Below, piece after piece: positions 54,690 through 64,000 of a stretch of DNA of 64,000 bases (position 1 is the stretch's first letter; each line of letters begins with the position of its first letter). This DNA is from Mayamaea pseudoterrestris (lineage: Eukaryota; Bacillariophyta; Bacillariophyceae; Sellaphorales; Sellaphoraceae), in NCBI GenBank assembly GCA_027923505.1, contig BROI01000002.1:1612001-1676000 (forward strand), in the 5' to 3' direction. The notes under the pieces were generated by a model, which searched no databases, was not told the DNA's origin, and was given only the letters and a program-made list of their open reading frames with translations. A program made the translations under genes and the position numbers.

Positions 54690-55841
54690 TCATTTTTCAC
54701 TCTCGCCGCAGTGAATCGTTTCATGGAGCCGCTTCGTCAAGTAGTCCAACGAGTTGATTGGTGCATCATTCATGTTCTGCTGCTCCCTGTATTGCGGCAG
54801 TGAAACTGGTTCAATCATGACATTCTTGTTGGCGTTGCAGAAGAACGCAATCGAGTAGCGATCCGGAATCGTTACTGTCGTGACAGACTCGTTAATTCCA
54901 TCACTAGACACTTGTTCGCGCTCCTCACACTCGACACGCAGCGGCTGCACCACTTGATGAGGCGCCGCGCGCAAAACACTTCCCGTCCACATTTGCAGCA
55001 TGTCGCCCACCTGCACCAAGATGGAATTTTCCAAGGGATGCACATTGATCCAATGGCCGTCGCACGTTTCGACGCGCAAGCCGCCAACCGCGTCCTGCAC
55101 CAACAAGGTCAACGTGCCAAAGTCCGTGTGGCGGGCGCCGCGAATAATGGTATTTTCGCTAGCAGTAGCTGCAGTCGCAGTAGTAGATGCACTTGCAGGC
55201 ACATTCACCTGAAACTCCGGATAGTGAAGCAACCTCAAGTTGCAGTGCTGCTCGTTGCAGCGATTCACAAAAAAGTTGACATCATGTTGCATGCCAAGAC
55301 CAATGGCAATCAGTTGGAGCAGCTGCAGCTGTAGATTATTCATGCGCTGATAGTATAAAAGCAAGTCGTTACGAAACGAATCTGGTAAATCGTCACTGCT
55401 TGGCCACGGCGTTTGGTAGTTGGCGTCTCCCTCTCTGCCAATGTCAAAGGTTTCCTTTCGGTCGTAGATTGCATCGTTTTCATTATTATTTGCACCCGTT
55501 ACACCATTATTGATGACTGCCGCGTCGTTAACATGACTCTCCGTGCCGCACGGAATGTAGCCGCGGTTGCTGGCGTGATTCTGGTAAACATACTTTAGTT
55601 TCGTAGCTTGGTCCAAGCTGAAAAAGCGGCGACTGGCGTGAAACGCATTGTCGATAAACGCAGAATCAATGTCATGACCAACCAGGCGGGCGCAGCCGAG
55701 ACGTTGCAGTGCTTGGACGAGATGATTCGCCACGGCGGCTTGTTGTCGAGTGGCTGTGCAAGGCGATGCGTCGTTGTCGTCGTCGTCGTTAGCAGATAGG
55801 AGAATTGACAGGTCAATGACTGGGATAGTTTCCATAGTCAT
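54690..55841 (-). CDS. 2-oxoglutarate/Fe(II)-dependent oxygenase, isopenicillin-N-synthase-like
   Basis: 383 residues in one exon. The N-terminal DIOX_N part (IPVIDLSILLS, LVQALQRLGCARLVGHDID, ASRRFFSLDQATKLKY, NRGYIPCGTESH) and the C-terminal 2OG-FeII domain are both present. The iron ligands are H238, D240 (ARHTDFGTLTLLVQD) and H295 (APHQVV). The 2OG-binding R328-x-S330 is in DRYSIAFF. Such enzymes hydroxylate or desaturate small molecules, for example gibberellins or flavonoids in plants and UPF0676-type proteins in fungi; the substrate cannot be deduced. A Thr/Ala-rich stretch (ASTTATAATASE) before the HxD is an insert. No transit peptide, so probably cytosolic. Confidence 0.9.
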   Translation of the reverse strand: MTMETIPVIDLSILLSANDDDDNDASPCTATRQQAAVANHLVQALQRLGCARLVGHDIDSAFIDNAFHASRRFFSLDQATKLKYVYQNHASNRGYIPCGTESHVNDAAVINNGVTGANNNENDAIYDRKETFDIGREGDANYQTPWPSSDDLPDSFRNDLLLYYQRMNNLQLQLLQLIAIGLGMQHDVNFFVNRCNEQHCNLRLLHYPEFQVNVPASASTTATAATASENTIIRGARHTDFGTLTLLVQDAVGGLRVETCDGHWINVHPLENSILVQVGDMLQMWTGSVLRAAPHQVVQPLRVECEEREQVSSDGINESVTTVTIPDRYSIAFFCNANKNVMIEPVSLPQYREQQNMNDAPINSLDYLTKRLHETIHCGESEK

Positions 55842-56327
55842 CGGATTGGCTTGATTGTATAGTTGTTTGATTCTATGAATGCAACATGAAGATTGTGGCT
55901 GTACGCTCGCTGAAGCTTTCGAGCACCATGGCGGTGATGGCCATCGTCGCGATCAATGTCGTATCGGCACAACAAGTGTAAGTACCGGTAAGACTAAATG
56001 CCAGTGGCAGCTGTAAATAATAATCTATCGCATTCTTGCATACCATCACTGACAGTGAATGATGTATCTACTGCAGTCGGTGGCAGTGACAAGAAGAAGG
56101 GCTCGATGGGTCGAATCTTTGGTCGAGAGAAGTGAATTCGTCAAACTCGAGGCATATCATTCCTTAGATCCAAGTACTTGTACGAGACGCAACCGCCGCG
56201 ACATATTGTTATTAGTATATTGACTGTTTATACCAACTTTTATCAACGGTACAGCATATTACCTGGTAGATCCATAGGCCCAAAGTGCAAACGTACATCA
56301 AGCATGCTTACTACTACTTGTGTATTA
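55842..56327. other. Intergenic: 2OG oxygenase 5' flank and proteasome gene 3' flank
   Basis: A possible small secreted protein gene on the plus strand (55887 onwards) is described separately as a finding. Its frames do not join cleanly, so no gene is called. One TACCGGTA lies at 55983. Confidence 0.4.
55983..55990. promoter_or_regulatory. TACCGGTA palindrome, copy 4
   Basis: Just after a donor-like GTAAGT in the spacer between the oxygenase and proteasome genes. See finding. Confidence 0.2.
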
Positions 56328-57230
56328 TTAGTTCGCCTCATCCAAGTAATCCTGAATCTGACTCGGCGTCAAGACTTCAAACTTGCCTCCCTTGCGCACG
56401 ATACCAACTTCAATGTTGTGCGCCGTCATTTCTCCCTCAAAGCCTTCCCGCAGCGTCAGCAGCGCCGTGTGAATGGCATCCTCCAGCTCCATGTCGCTCG
56501 TCCAGCGCTTTTCGAGAAAATTCTTGGCGCTCACGTAGTTCTTGCCAATCGCCGTGGCCTTCCACGCAAAGTAGGCGCCACTCGGATCCACCTGGTAGAG
56601 CGCCGGTACGTGCGAAGAGGCGGCATCGGAGCTACAATCCAAACCGGCAATGAGTAGCGACACGCCAAACGGACGCACGCCACCCCGCTGCGTGTACTCC
56701 TGCATGACGCCCGCCGTCGACTTGACGAGCTGCGAGACCGGCTCGTCTTGTCCGTAGGTGCGACTGTATACTTGGGACGACTTGCGAGCGCGCTTGACTG
56801 TGTGCAATGAGTAGATATAGTAGTAACGTTAGTGGTGAATGGGTTAGATCAAGTGAAACAGCGAGACAAGCGTTTGAATCAGCGAGACAAGCGACCGACG
56901 GCTCCAACAAGTCAATATTTTACAAATTCCTTCCTTCACTCTCTCTCTAATGTAACATAACAATTACATACCAAGAACTCTGTAGTCAGGTCCAACACCA
57001 GAATAGCAAACTCCCGACGTTGGCGTGACGACTTCCATTTTATGAACATTTTTCACATCCACCAAGACGCTCGGCAGCTTTTTATCGGTGGCAAGCACGA
57101 CGCCATCGACGGCGCAAATGCCGAGGCAGGTTCTTCCGTTGGCCACGGCGTTGAGCGCGTACTCGATCTGCAGCAACTTGCCGGTGCGGCTGAAAGTGGT
57201 GAGCGAAAAGCTGTAGGCAGAGTCGCCCAT
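56328..57230 (-). CDS. PSMA2: 20S proteasome subunit alpha2
   Basis: Exons 56972-57230 and 56328-56797, joined in phase 1 by a 174-bp GT-AG intron, give 242 residues. This is a structural alpha-ring subunit of the 20S core. It matches alpha2 along its full length: [21 protein letters not shown] (with the proteasome alpha signature), [19 protein letters not shown] joined to [48 protein letters not shown] and [13 protein letters not shown]. There is no catalytic Thr, as in all alpha subunits. It is divergent from TTC27 with a 296-bp spacer. Confidence 0.96.
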
Positions 57231-57526
57231 AATGGTGTTTGCAGTAAGAAATCAAGAGAGAAGCTACGTTGCAGAGTGCAAGAAATGGCGGCTCAATGTT
57301 TAGAAACAAAAAGAGGCAAGTATAGAAGCAAGCGACGCAGCGGCTGCCATTGTGGATGGATGCGTGCGGATGAGGAAAGATCCATTGTCGTAGTGGTATA
57401 CTTTTCCGTTGTCGTACCGAGACTCAATTGAACGCCAACCATTCCGTCGCGCACTTTTTCTCGACGTTCATTATTTTTTTGTTCCGTCATTTTTGTTCCA
57501 TCCATTCTACTCTATCGAAACAAGCC

Positions 57527-60376
57527 ATGACGGATCAGAGTCATTGCAACGACAGTGACTCAGATGACGACGACGATAGTGTCATCGCCTTTAGCAAGCT
57601 AAACATGATTGGCGTCGATTTCGACGCAGCTGCTGCTGCTGCCACCGATTTAAATGAACAAACGGTGCAGGCCATTGACAAGGGAATCTGTTTGGGCGAC
57701 TATTCCGTCTTGCGTGACGAATGCATTCCGTCAAGCCTGCGAGTCTTGGGTAAAATGCTGGCGCGTGGTGACTACGCCGAGGCGTTGCGCGGAGCGTCGG
57801 CGCGAGCGTTGCTGCCGTCGAACACCTCTATACAAGCTGACGCCACTGTAACAAGCGTAATGCGGGAGCGAGTGACGCAACAAATGTGTACATCCATCAT
57901 TCACTACCTAGAGCTGCAACTGCTGGGGATTGCCGCACTGAATCTGTTTCTGCAGGCCAACTACACGGGGCCGTCACTGTCGGAGGAGCGTCATTTGGCT
58001 GCGCTGGCCGACGTGAATCCTCACGCTTGCTTTTTCGAGCGACTCGAGGCGAAAAGTACAAGTAGTAGTGGCGAAGAAGCAAAGACTCGAGACGACGTTA
58101 AAATGACGGCGCCCAAGCGCAACGTCAATTACCAAAACGCTGTGCTATCGGAACTCGTCGTGGAGGGAGAGTGGCCCTGCCAAGTTTGCGTCCATCCGTA
58201 CTTTTTGCTGCTGGCCCGGTCCATACTGCTGCCACTGGCGGATCCACAGAAACGCTTCGACTGGACGCGATCGTGTAATATAGACGAGGAGGTGACAGCA
58301 AGGAGCTTTAATAGTGCATTTCCAGCCTATGCGTCTACTCTTCAATCGGCCAAGCTGTGGAGCGCCCGGGCGGCCATTGCCCACGAGCGACTCTTACAGT
58401 CGCGCGCACCGTGCATGACGCTGCATCGTGAAGTCGAGTGGTGCTATCAAAGCGTTGCAGCGTCATGTAACGATACTATGTATGGCATGCCCAACACACT
58501 ACTGGCAACCATTTGGCTGGAGCACGGACTGGCCGAGCATCACTTTGAGCGACCAGCCAAGGGCAAAACCAGCTTTGTCAAGGCCATGAAGCATTCGGGA
58601 CTGCAAGTCAGTGTCACGGGCGCACTCGGTAAGCGGACCAAGTACCAGCAGGATGCCAAGGCGCAGTACTTGGTGAATGCAATTTCTACAGTGTCAACGA
58701 GTGACCCGCTGGTGGAAGCAAAGCAAGGTGATGATGATGATGATGCTAGCACATTGGTCAAGAAGCAAATGATCGAGCACTCGGAGGAAGAAATATTGCT
58801 CGAGCGCGTCAAGTTTGAAAACGACAAGGAGAATGAGATTGCGGAACTTAACGTGTTGGATCAAACCATTCTACTCGCACTATGTCTCGACGTCAAAAAC
58901 AACAATCCCAACGATGGCCTCACGGCGGAGGAAATGGGCGCCTACCTCATGCGCGTGCTGGACCATCACAACAACTGGATGGTGTACTCCACTGGACTGC
59001 TGGAACGATCGTGGCTCGAGTTTGAGCGGTCGCACGCCCGCGAGCGAGCGATACTGCAAATGCAGGCGCTGGCCGACCAGCACACGCAGCGATTGACCAT
59101 GACGCAGTCGACGAGAGAAAGTATTGACGAGTCTGCGCCGGTGCAGGATCGGTTGAAAATGATACATTGTCTGGTATATCCGCCGCGATGGGTCATGATA
59201 CAGGATTTGGCGGATCGATACGCATCGTTGGGCATTGTCACGAGCGCGGCCGAGCTATTTTTGGATATTGAAATGTGGGATGATGTCGTGGACTGCTACC
59301 GCCGCGCCGGCAAGACAAATCTTGCTGAACAGGTGGTACGCGAGCGACTTGACATTCACGAAACGCCGCGCATGTGGTCAGCTCTTGGTGACCTCTTGAA
59401 TGACCCGTCGTATTACCAAAAGGCGATTGAAGTATCAAATGGGCGGTTTTATCAAGCATATGTGTCGCTCGGCGCATACTGCTACGCGAATCAAGATTTT
59501 GCGGAGGCTATTGTTAATTATGAAGCAGCTTTGAAACTGCGACCTTTGCAACCAGCTGTATGGTTTCGTCTGGGCACTCTCGGTATGCAGCTCGAGCGCT
59601 GGGACTTGGCGCTCAAGGCGTTTTCCGAAGTTGTTCAGCAGGAACCGGAGGAAGGTGAAGCGTGGGCTAACGTTGCCGCTATACATTTACGTAATAAGCA
59701 ACCAGCAGAAGCGTATCCTGCTTTGAATGAGGCTCTCAAGTATAATCGAAAGAATTGGCGTATCTGGGTCAGTAAATTGTACACATGCCTTGATTTGGAA
59801 AAGTGTGACGAAGCAGTCCAATCTTGCAATATATTGCTTGACCTGCAGGCAACAAATCGAGCTACGGATGGCGTTCCTTTCGTCGAAGCAAAGTGCGTTC
59901 GCGCGATCGTTGGCGGTGCGTTGTCGCAGTTTGAAGCGACCAAGGATGACCCGGTGGCTGTTGAGTCGTCGCATCGAACACTTTCTCGAGTATACGAACT
60001 ATTATGTCGGATTAGCACATCGTCAGACGCCAATGATGCCTGGATCTTTGAGACTCTTGCATTCTTCCATGAGCAGATAGGTCAAGACGACAAAGTTCTC
60101 GACTACCTCATGAAAGAATATCGATCGTTGTCCGGCATTGCAGGCTGGGAAAAGAACGACTACAATTTGCGAAAGGTTTGCGGCGTTGTCTCTCACATTT
60201 CTCACATCTACTGTACCAAGACAGATCGAGAATCTTTTATCAAGGCCAAGTTTATATTACGTGGTGTGTTAAAAACAATTCAATTAGCGCGACCTGACGA
60301 CCTGGGCATTGCCGATGAAGTTGAAAGTCTGAAAAAGGCACAGACAGACGTTGAAGAAAGATTATCAAAAATATAA
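57527..60376 (+). CDS. TTC27: Tetratricopeptide repeat protein 27 (TTC27/EMW1)
   Basis: 949 residues from the ATG at 57527 (MTDQSHCNDSDSDDDDD); the open frame upstream has no ATG. TTC27 is a conserved TPR protein reported with Hsp90 and R2TP-type assembly and, in fungi, with the essential factor Emw1. The family block is plain: YPPRWVMIQDLADRYASLGI, TSAAELFLDIEMWDDVVDCY, followed by five to six TPRs (AYVSLGAYCYANQDFAEAI, AVWFRLGTLGMQLERWDLAL, WANVAAIHLRNKQPAEAYPA). The N-terminal half is helical and poorly conserved. A short poly-Asp/Ala stretch is present near the start. Confidence 0.92.
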   Translation: MTDQSHCNDSDSDDDDDSVIAFSKLNMIGVDFDAAAAAATDLNEQTVQAIDKGICLGDYSVLRDECIPSSLRVLGKMLARGDYAEALRGASARALLPSNTSIQADATVTSVMRERVTQQMCTSIIHYLELQLLGIAALNLFLQANYTGPSLSEERHLAALADVNPHACFFERLEAKSTSSSGEEAKTRDDVKMTAPKRNVNYQNAVLSELVVEGEWPCQVCVHPYFLLLARSILLPLADPQKRFDWTRSCNIDEEVTARSFNSAFPAYASTLQSAKLWSARAAIAHERLLQSRAPCMTLHREVEWCYQSVAASCNDTMYGMPNTLLATIWLEHGLAEHHFERPAKGKTSFVKAMKHSGLQVSVTGALGKRTKYQQDAKAQYLVNAISTVSTSDPLVEAKQGDDDDDASTLVKKQMIEHSEEEILLERVKFENDKENEIAELNVLDQTILLALCLDVKNNNPNDGLTAEEMGAYLMRVLDHHNNWMVYSTGLLERSWLEFERSHARERAILQMQALADQHTQRLTMTQSTRESIDESAPVQDRLKMIHCLVYPPRWVMIQDLADRYASLGIVTSAAELFLDIEMWDDVVDCYRRAGKTNLAEQVVRERLDIHETPRMWSALGDLLNDPSYYQKAIEVSNGRFYQAYVSLGAYCYANQDFAEAIVNYEAALKLRPLQPAVWFRLGTLGMQLERWDLALKAFSEVVQQEPEEGEAWANVAAIHLRNKQPAEAYPALNEALKYNRKNWRIWVSKLYTCLDLEKCDEAVQSCNILLDLQATNRATDGVPFVEAKCVRAIVGGALSQFEATKDDPVAVESSHRTLSRVYELLCRISTSSDANDAWIFETLAFFHEQIGQDDKVLDYLMKEYRSLSGIAGWEKNDYNLRKVCGVVSHISHIYCTKTDRESFIKAKFILRGVLKTIQLARPDDLGIADEVESLKKAQTDVEERLSKI

Positions 60377-60456
60377 TAAAGAATGCTTAGGTCTACCTTT
60401 GCCGCATTTTGCGATTCAATAATTCCTGGTTTAAACTTCTTTGATTTCATTTTGAT

Positions 60457-62103
60457 TCATGGCATGCAGTCGCGCTTGTGCTGCTTCCAATGCGACTTCT
60501 GGCAATCGCGGCTGCAGTACGCAATGGCTTTGCATTTGGCGCACCGGTTGAACTCCTTCACAGTCACTTCCCAGTTGTCACAAGCCAGATTTCCGCATGG
60601 CGCACAAGGAATTGCCGTATGTTTGCGGACAATTTGGTCACGCTCCTCACCAGACAAGCCCATGTCGTCGCAGTACGCATCGAGGGCTTCGTTCCATTCT
60701 TTGGCTCGCTGCTCAAGCTCCAGCTTGTCAGCATTCCAAAAAATCCCATTCCAAAGGAACAAATCTTCCTGCCGTTCTACGATCCCGGCATATACCTTTG
60801 TGTCCCATGATCCAATTGGACATTTAGGATGAAACTGACGCGCAAGGTCCGCCAAGGTGGATGGCTGCATGCGGCGTAAGGTTTCAACGATGCCGGCCTT
60901 GTGTTCGACGAAAGATTCCTCGCTCCGACGCATGTACTGATCAGCCATGACTCCACACACTGCGAGACGTCCAGCCTCAGTTTCCAAAGATAATGTATAC
61001 GGTACACACATAGCACCAGTAACATCGTCCAAGTACGTAGGGCTGTGTGCAAGCCATCCGCAGCAATCAAATTGAGTTATGTTCGAAAGCGTACAAGGAC
61101 ACGGCGCCAGTGGCGAATATCGGTATAGAATCTCCCCAGCATTGTCATGAAAATGCTTGTGCTGACCCGCCACGGAAGGCGCCGCGTGACATTCCTTCCA
61201 AGGAAGACGAGATCCACAGCGGCACCAAGCGTTCTCCATCGGCGATTCCTCCATGGAACGAATCGCTTCGAGCAAAAGTTCGTCTCCGATTTCTACCGCC
61301 ATTTCCTTGACTGATTTACCTCGCAAACCAAATGCATCGTACTGCGCGAGAAAACTGGACATGCTTGTCACTAGAATGGACATTTTCATCGACAGCGACA
61401 CCGGAGAAAACTCAAGTCTCTTGTTGAAGTCGGCACCAAGCATGACCAGAATGACTGCGCACTGTAATAACTCTTCTGTAGTCTTCGGACTACTTTGGAC
61501 GACGTGAGCAAGTTCTGACGCTTCCATAATCTTGTGCATGGACAGGCGAGCAACGCCGAGTACCAACGCCGTGCTACCATTCGGAGCTGGAAAGTGCGGC
61601 TCATGAGTGTGAGGCGAATCTGACTTGACCGGTATGTCAACTGCAGCTCCCAATGCGACCATGCTTTCTACTAGACGAACGTCTCCAATGCAAGCTGCAC
61701 TCTGCAGCAATGTTAGGTTAGTAAACTGCGCTTGAGGAGCGCAGCTCTTGACAAAGCTGACATTCGTCATATGCTTTCGGATGTTGGGAAGTAAATCTTG
61801 CGCAAAGCTGGGAGAGTCAACTGTGCTTTCAATTGCAAGCTCCTTATTGGCCATGGCCTTCAATTCAGTCAGCTTCTTCTTCTTTTTATTGTTCGTCTTT
61901 TCTTTATTCTTCGAGCAAGACTTTAGCCCGCGCTCGGCAGAATTCTTGCAAATCTTCCACTGTCGCATAATCGCAGCAGTCTCGGCAACCTTGAGCTGTT
62001 TCTTGCTGGAGCCATTCTCGGCATCTTCAATGGCGTTTCGTAGCTCAATGGCCCATCCGTGCTCGGGAGCTTTGGCTCGCTTACTGAAGAAAGAAGAATT
62101 CAT
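60457..62103 (-). CDS. MYND zinc-finger protein with ankyrin-like repeats
   Basis: 548 residues from the first ATG, at 62103 (MNSSFFSKRAKAPEHG). A Lys-rich low-complexity stretch (about 70-85, NKEKTNNKKKKKL) follows. One or two ankyrin-like units appear at about 150-190 (TLLQSAACIGDVRLVESMVALGAAVD). A second Cys/His-rich segment (CRCGSRLPWKECHAAPS, about 310) resembles a SEC-C-like metal site. The C-terminus carries the MYND finger: CGNLACDNWEV, FNRCAKCKAIAYCSRDCQKSHWKQHKRDC. Ankyrin-MYND proteins are common in diatoms and oomycetes and act in protein contacts. It is divergent from the LRR-like gene. It is the second MYND gene in the window, not closely similar to the first outside the finger. 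Confidence 0.82.
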   Translation of the reverse strand: MNSSFFSKRAKAPEHGWAIELRNAIEDAENGSSKKQLKVAETAAIMRQWKICKNSAERGLKSCSKNKEKTNNKKKKKLTELKAMANKELAIESTVDSPSFAQDLLPNIRKHMTNVSFVKSCAPQAQFTNLTLLQSAACIGDVRLVESMVALGAAVDIPVKSDSPHTHEPHFPAPNGSTALVLGVARLSMHKIMEASELAHVVQSSPKTTEELLQCAVILVMLGADFNKRLEFSPVSLSMKMSILVTSMSSFLAQYDAFGLRGKSVKEMAVEIGDELLLEAIRSMEESPMENAWCRCGSRLPWKECHAAPSVAGQHKHFHDNAGEILYRYSPLAPCPCTLSNITQFDCCGWLAHSPTYLDDVTGAMCVPYTLSLETEAGRLAVCGVMADQYMRRSEESFVEHKAGIVETLRRMQPSTLADLARQFHPKCPIGSWDTKVYAGIVERQEDLFLWNGIFWNADKLELEQRAKEWNEALDAYCDDMGLSGEERDQIVRKHTAIPCAPCGNLACDNWEVTVKEFNRCAKCKAIAYCSRDCQKSHWKQHKRDCMP

Positions 62104-62545
62104 GGGCGAATCGTTCTTGTTGCCGGAAGAAAACGTTCTTCTTCTTGTTTCGCTTATTCGCTTGATATAGAGGCAGCGAAAGAGTGAGCTCAATCACAAT
62201 CCTCGCTTCACAACTTTCAATCTCTCGTTGGAGCACAAGGATTGATGTCACAGACAATTAAACAATGTATTGCGCTCAAGGTATGCTTTAACGAAAGGGT
62301 CATGGTCATATTCTTTGCGCGACTCTTTTGTTCTTGTTCTTCACCTGCGAGTACCGCTACGATGTGCTAGTACCGGTACGATACGTTTCTGCGAGTTTTC
62401 ATTTCTGCCGCAGCCATGAAGGTCAAAGATCACTCTTCGACCGCATCTTGCATGCTTGACCTTGCTGTGAGCGACGGCGACGGTACAAGACTACCTTGCG
62501 ATACAACGAAAGTAGTTACGTCTTATTATATTTACAAAGCATCAA
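62104..62545. other. Divergent promoter region, MYND-ankyrin / LRR-like
   Basis: 442 bp between opposite starts. It includes the fifth TACCGGTA (62371) next to a degenerate repeat of it: AGTACCGCTACGATG then AGTACCGGTACGATA about 19 bp apart. No gene seen. Confidence 0.5.
62371..62378. promoter_or_regulatory. TACCGGTA palindrome, copy 5
   Basis: Part of GTACCGGTAC, paired with a near copy GTACCGCTAC at 62351. See finding. Confidence 0.3.
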
Positions 62546-64000
62546 ATGAGCACTGAACCGCATATTTCTTCCGTCGTGTGGGGCGATGACGACTCTCGCG
62601 ACGATTTCATGGCGCAATTCCTCCACAAGAAAACCCTCGCTATTGCGGCAAACTACAAGCTTTCGCTGACCATTAGCTCCCACTTTGTCACGACGCTCTT
62701 TCGTGACTCTCGTCCAATGCAAAATTCAGTGGAAACTGTTTTACACGAAGCTGAAGTTGCGCCCATTCAACGCGTCATTGTTGACGGAACTTGGACGTAC
62801 GATGAAGACGTTACGTTGGATAACTACACCAAGATCGTCACCGCTGCTGGTAAAAATACAAATTTGGAGGAGCTTTACTTCAAATACAATCTTGGCAATG
62901 CCGAAAAGGTTCACGCAGCGTTGCAGTGCATGCCAAACATTTCGATTCTGACGATTCACTACTTTGTTTCCACCGATCAATTAGAAGTATTGATTGATGA
63001 ACACTCGCGAATCATTGCGTCGGGACTCTCTGGACATGAAAAACTGGAAAATGTCACGTTTTGCATGACTACGGACTTGTCCTTTTATCTGTTGATTCCG
63101 CATTTGCTGCCCGTGCTTCCGACCATGCCACGGCTGACAAAGCTTACCTTGGCAAACACGCAACAACCCGTTCCAGTCATTTCGTTGCAAGCCTGCAAGG
63201 CGATTGCGTCATTGTTGCAGCTGGATGCGCCCAACTTGGTGGTGGAGCTGGAAAGCTTTCATTTTGCAACGAACAGTGGGCGCTGCCGCATCTTGTGCAA
63301 TGCCATTGCGTCGGCCGGTGTCAAGGGCATTAGTCTTCGCTACTGCAAAATCCATAACCTTGACATGCTGGTGAATGCTCTGCAGTTGTCCAAAATCAAG
63401 ACTTTGAGCTTGTTTGCCTGGCAAGTTCGCGACTTTTTGTGCCCGTTTCTAGCCATGCTGGCTCAGTCGCTCCCAAACATGTCGCTGGAGCGGCTTGAGT
63501 TGGATCATCATCGACATGTTTTGAAATTTGACGATGTACTGCGCAACGTTGCTGCCATTGTCCGGGCGGCACCGTCTTGTATCACCCTCAAGAGTTTGCA
63601 AATCCCCTATTCGGGGCAGCGGGGTGCTGCATCGGCGAAACTAGCCCGAGCGCTCGTCGCATGCGTTCGAAGCGAGTCGCAGTTGGAAGAAATTGTCATG
63701 CATTGTCCAGCCGATAAGACATCAAGCGAAGGAAACGACGTCTTTGCTGGATTGGCGGAAGCAATGAAGAACAATTATTATATCAAGCGATTCACGTTTC
63801 AGTACGATTATGCAGTACCCAGTGAAACCATTTTCCCTTGCAATTTGCAGACCCAGTCCCTCATTGACGCTATCACTCGCATGAACAGCTCCGGCCGCAT
63901 TTACGTCAAGCTGGATCCAGCTAATAAGCGAGCTGGTGTCGACGTGCTTGACTCCGTATCCAACAGTTTGGATGGTCTATTCATTCACTTGCTGGAGAAC
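62546..64000 (+). CDS. Leucine-rich-repeat-like protein, 3' end cut by window edge
   Basis: An open frame of 485 codons from the ATG at 62546 (MSTEPHISSVVWGDDDSRDD) continues past the window end. Irregular LRR-like units with leucines at LRR spacing recur: NTNLEELYFKYN, MPNISILTIHYF, MPRLTKLTLANTQ, VKGISLRYCKIHNLDMLV, MSLERLELDHH, CITLKSLQIPYSG, SQLEEIVMH. Diatoms have large families of such intracellular LRR proteins of unknown role. It has no signal peptide or membrane span in the visible part. The LRR call rests on pattern and is moderate. Confidence 0.75.
   Translation, partial: MSTEPHISSVVWGDDDSRDDFMAQFLHKKTLAIAANYKLSLTISSHFVTTLFRDSRPMQNSVETVLHEAEVAPIQRVIVDGTWTYDEDVTLDNYTKIVTAAGKNTNLEELYFKYNLGNAEKVHAALQCMPNISILTIHYFVSTDQLEVLIDEHSRIIASGLSGHEKLENVTFCMTTDLSFYLLIPHLLPVLPTMPRLTKLTLANTQQPVPVISLQACKAIASLLQLDAPNLVVELESFHFATNSGRCRILCNAIASAGVKGISLRYCKIHNLDMLVNALQLSKIKTLSLFAWQVRDFLCPFLAMLAQSLPNMSLERLELDHHRHVLKFDDVLRNVAAIVRAAPSCITLKSLQIPYSGQRGAASAKLARALVACVRSESQLEEIVMHCPADKTSSEGNDVFAGLAEAMKNNYYIKRFTFQYDYAVPSETIFPCNLQTQSLIDAITRMNSSGRIYVKLDPANKRAGVDVLDSVSNSLDGLFIHLLEN

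Overview
The window looks like nuclear DNA of a diatom, or of a close relative with a red-algal secondary plastid. The main evidence is a GapC1-type GAPDH with a diatom-style bipartite plastid presequence (1355-2795). Several other proteins have a signal peptide ending close to an aromatic +1 residue (ASAFAP-like): DnaJ, cpFtsY, a FKBP, a CPBP protease and a fibrillin-like protein. Genes are dense (about 27 host genes in 64 kb), introns are few and short (about 65-250 bp, GT-AG), and one Ty1/copia element resembles the diatom CoDi group. The genus cannot be fixed from the sequence alone.

Layout. 1-13.9 kb: PCNA (runs off the left edge), plastid GAPDH, a J-domain protein, MOB1-like, a LigB/DODA-type dioxygenase with an apparent frameshift, a mitochondrial ABM-domain protein, a DUF1275 membrane protein, an acidic type I membrane protein, and chloroplast FtsY. 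14-20.2 kb: a probably myristoylated protein with 11 repeats of 53-54 residues, a 60-residue basic protein, and two head-to-head plastid FKBPs. 20.3-34.7 kb: one VPS13 gene of four exons (4,729 codons) with a PDZ-like insertion. 35.2-37.6 kb: a MYND protein and a PRL-type phosphatase. 38.46-44.58 kb: a whole-looking, very young copia-type LTR retrotransposon. 44.7-57.2 kb: BTB/T1 protein, CPBP protease, RuvX-like protein, secreted ankyrin protein, fibrillin-like protein, multi-CX9C protein, 2OG-Fe(II) oxygenase and proteasome alpha2. 57.5-64 kb: TTC27, a MYND/ankyrin protein, and an LRR-like protein that runs off the right edge.

The genes do not form one pathway. Themes that recur are plastid biogenesis and protein handling (cpFtsY, two FKBPs, DnaJ, CPBP protease, fibrillin), growth control (PCNA, MOB1, PRL, proteasome) and lipid transfer (VPS13). 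Adjacent genes are often divergent and share short intergenic regions. Five exact copies of the palindrome TACCGGTA, found by eye, all lie outside coding exons. No CRISPR array, operon, rRNA or convincing tRNA was seen.

Exon boundaries were deduced by hand from GT-AG sites that keep the frame and family similarity, with no transcript data. The more unusual items are the PDZ-like domain inside VPS13, the 11-repeat protein, the MOB1-like protein without the usual zinc cysteines, the four-CX9C protein, and the recent copia insertion 120 bp upstream of a BTB gene.
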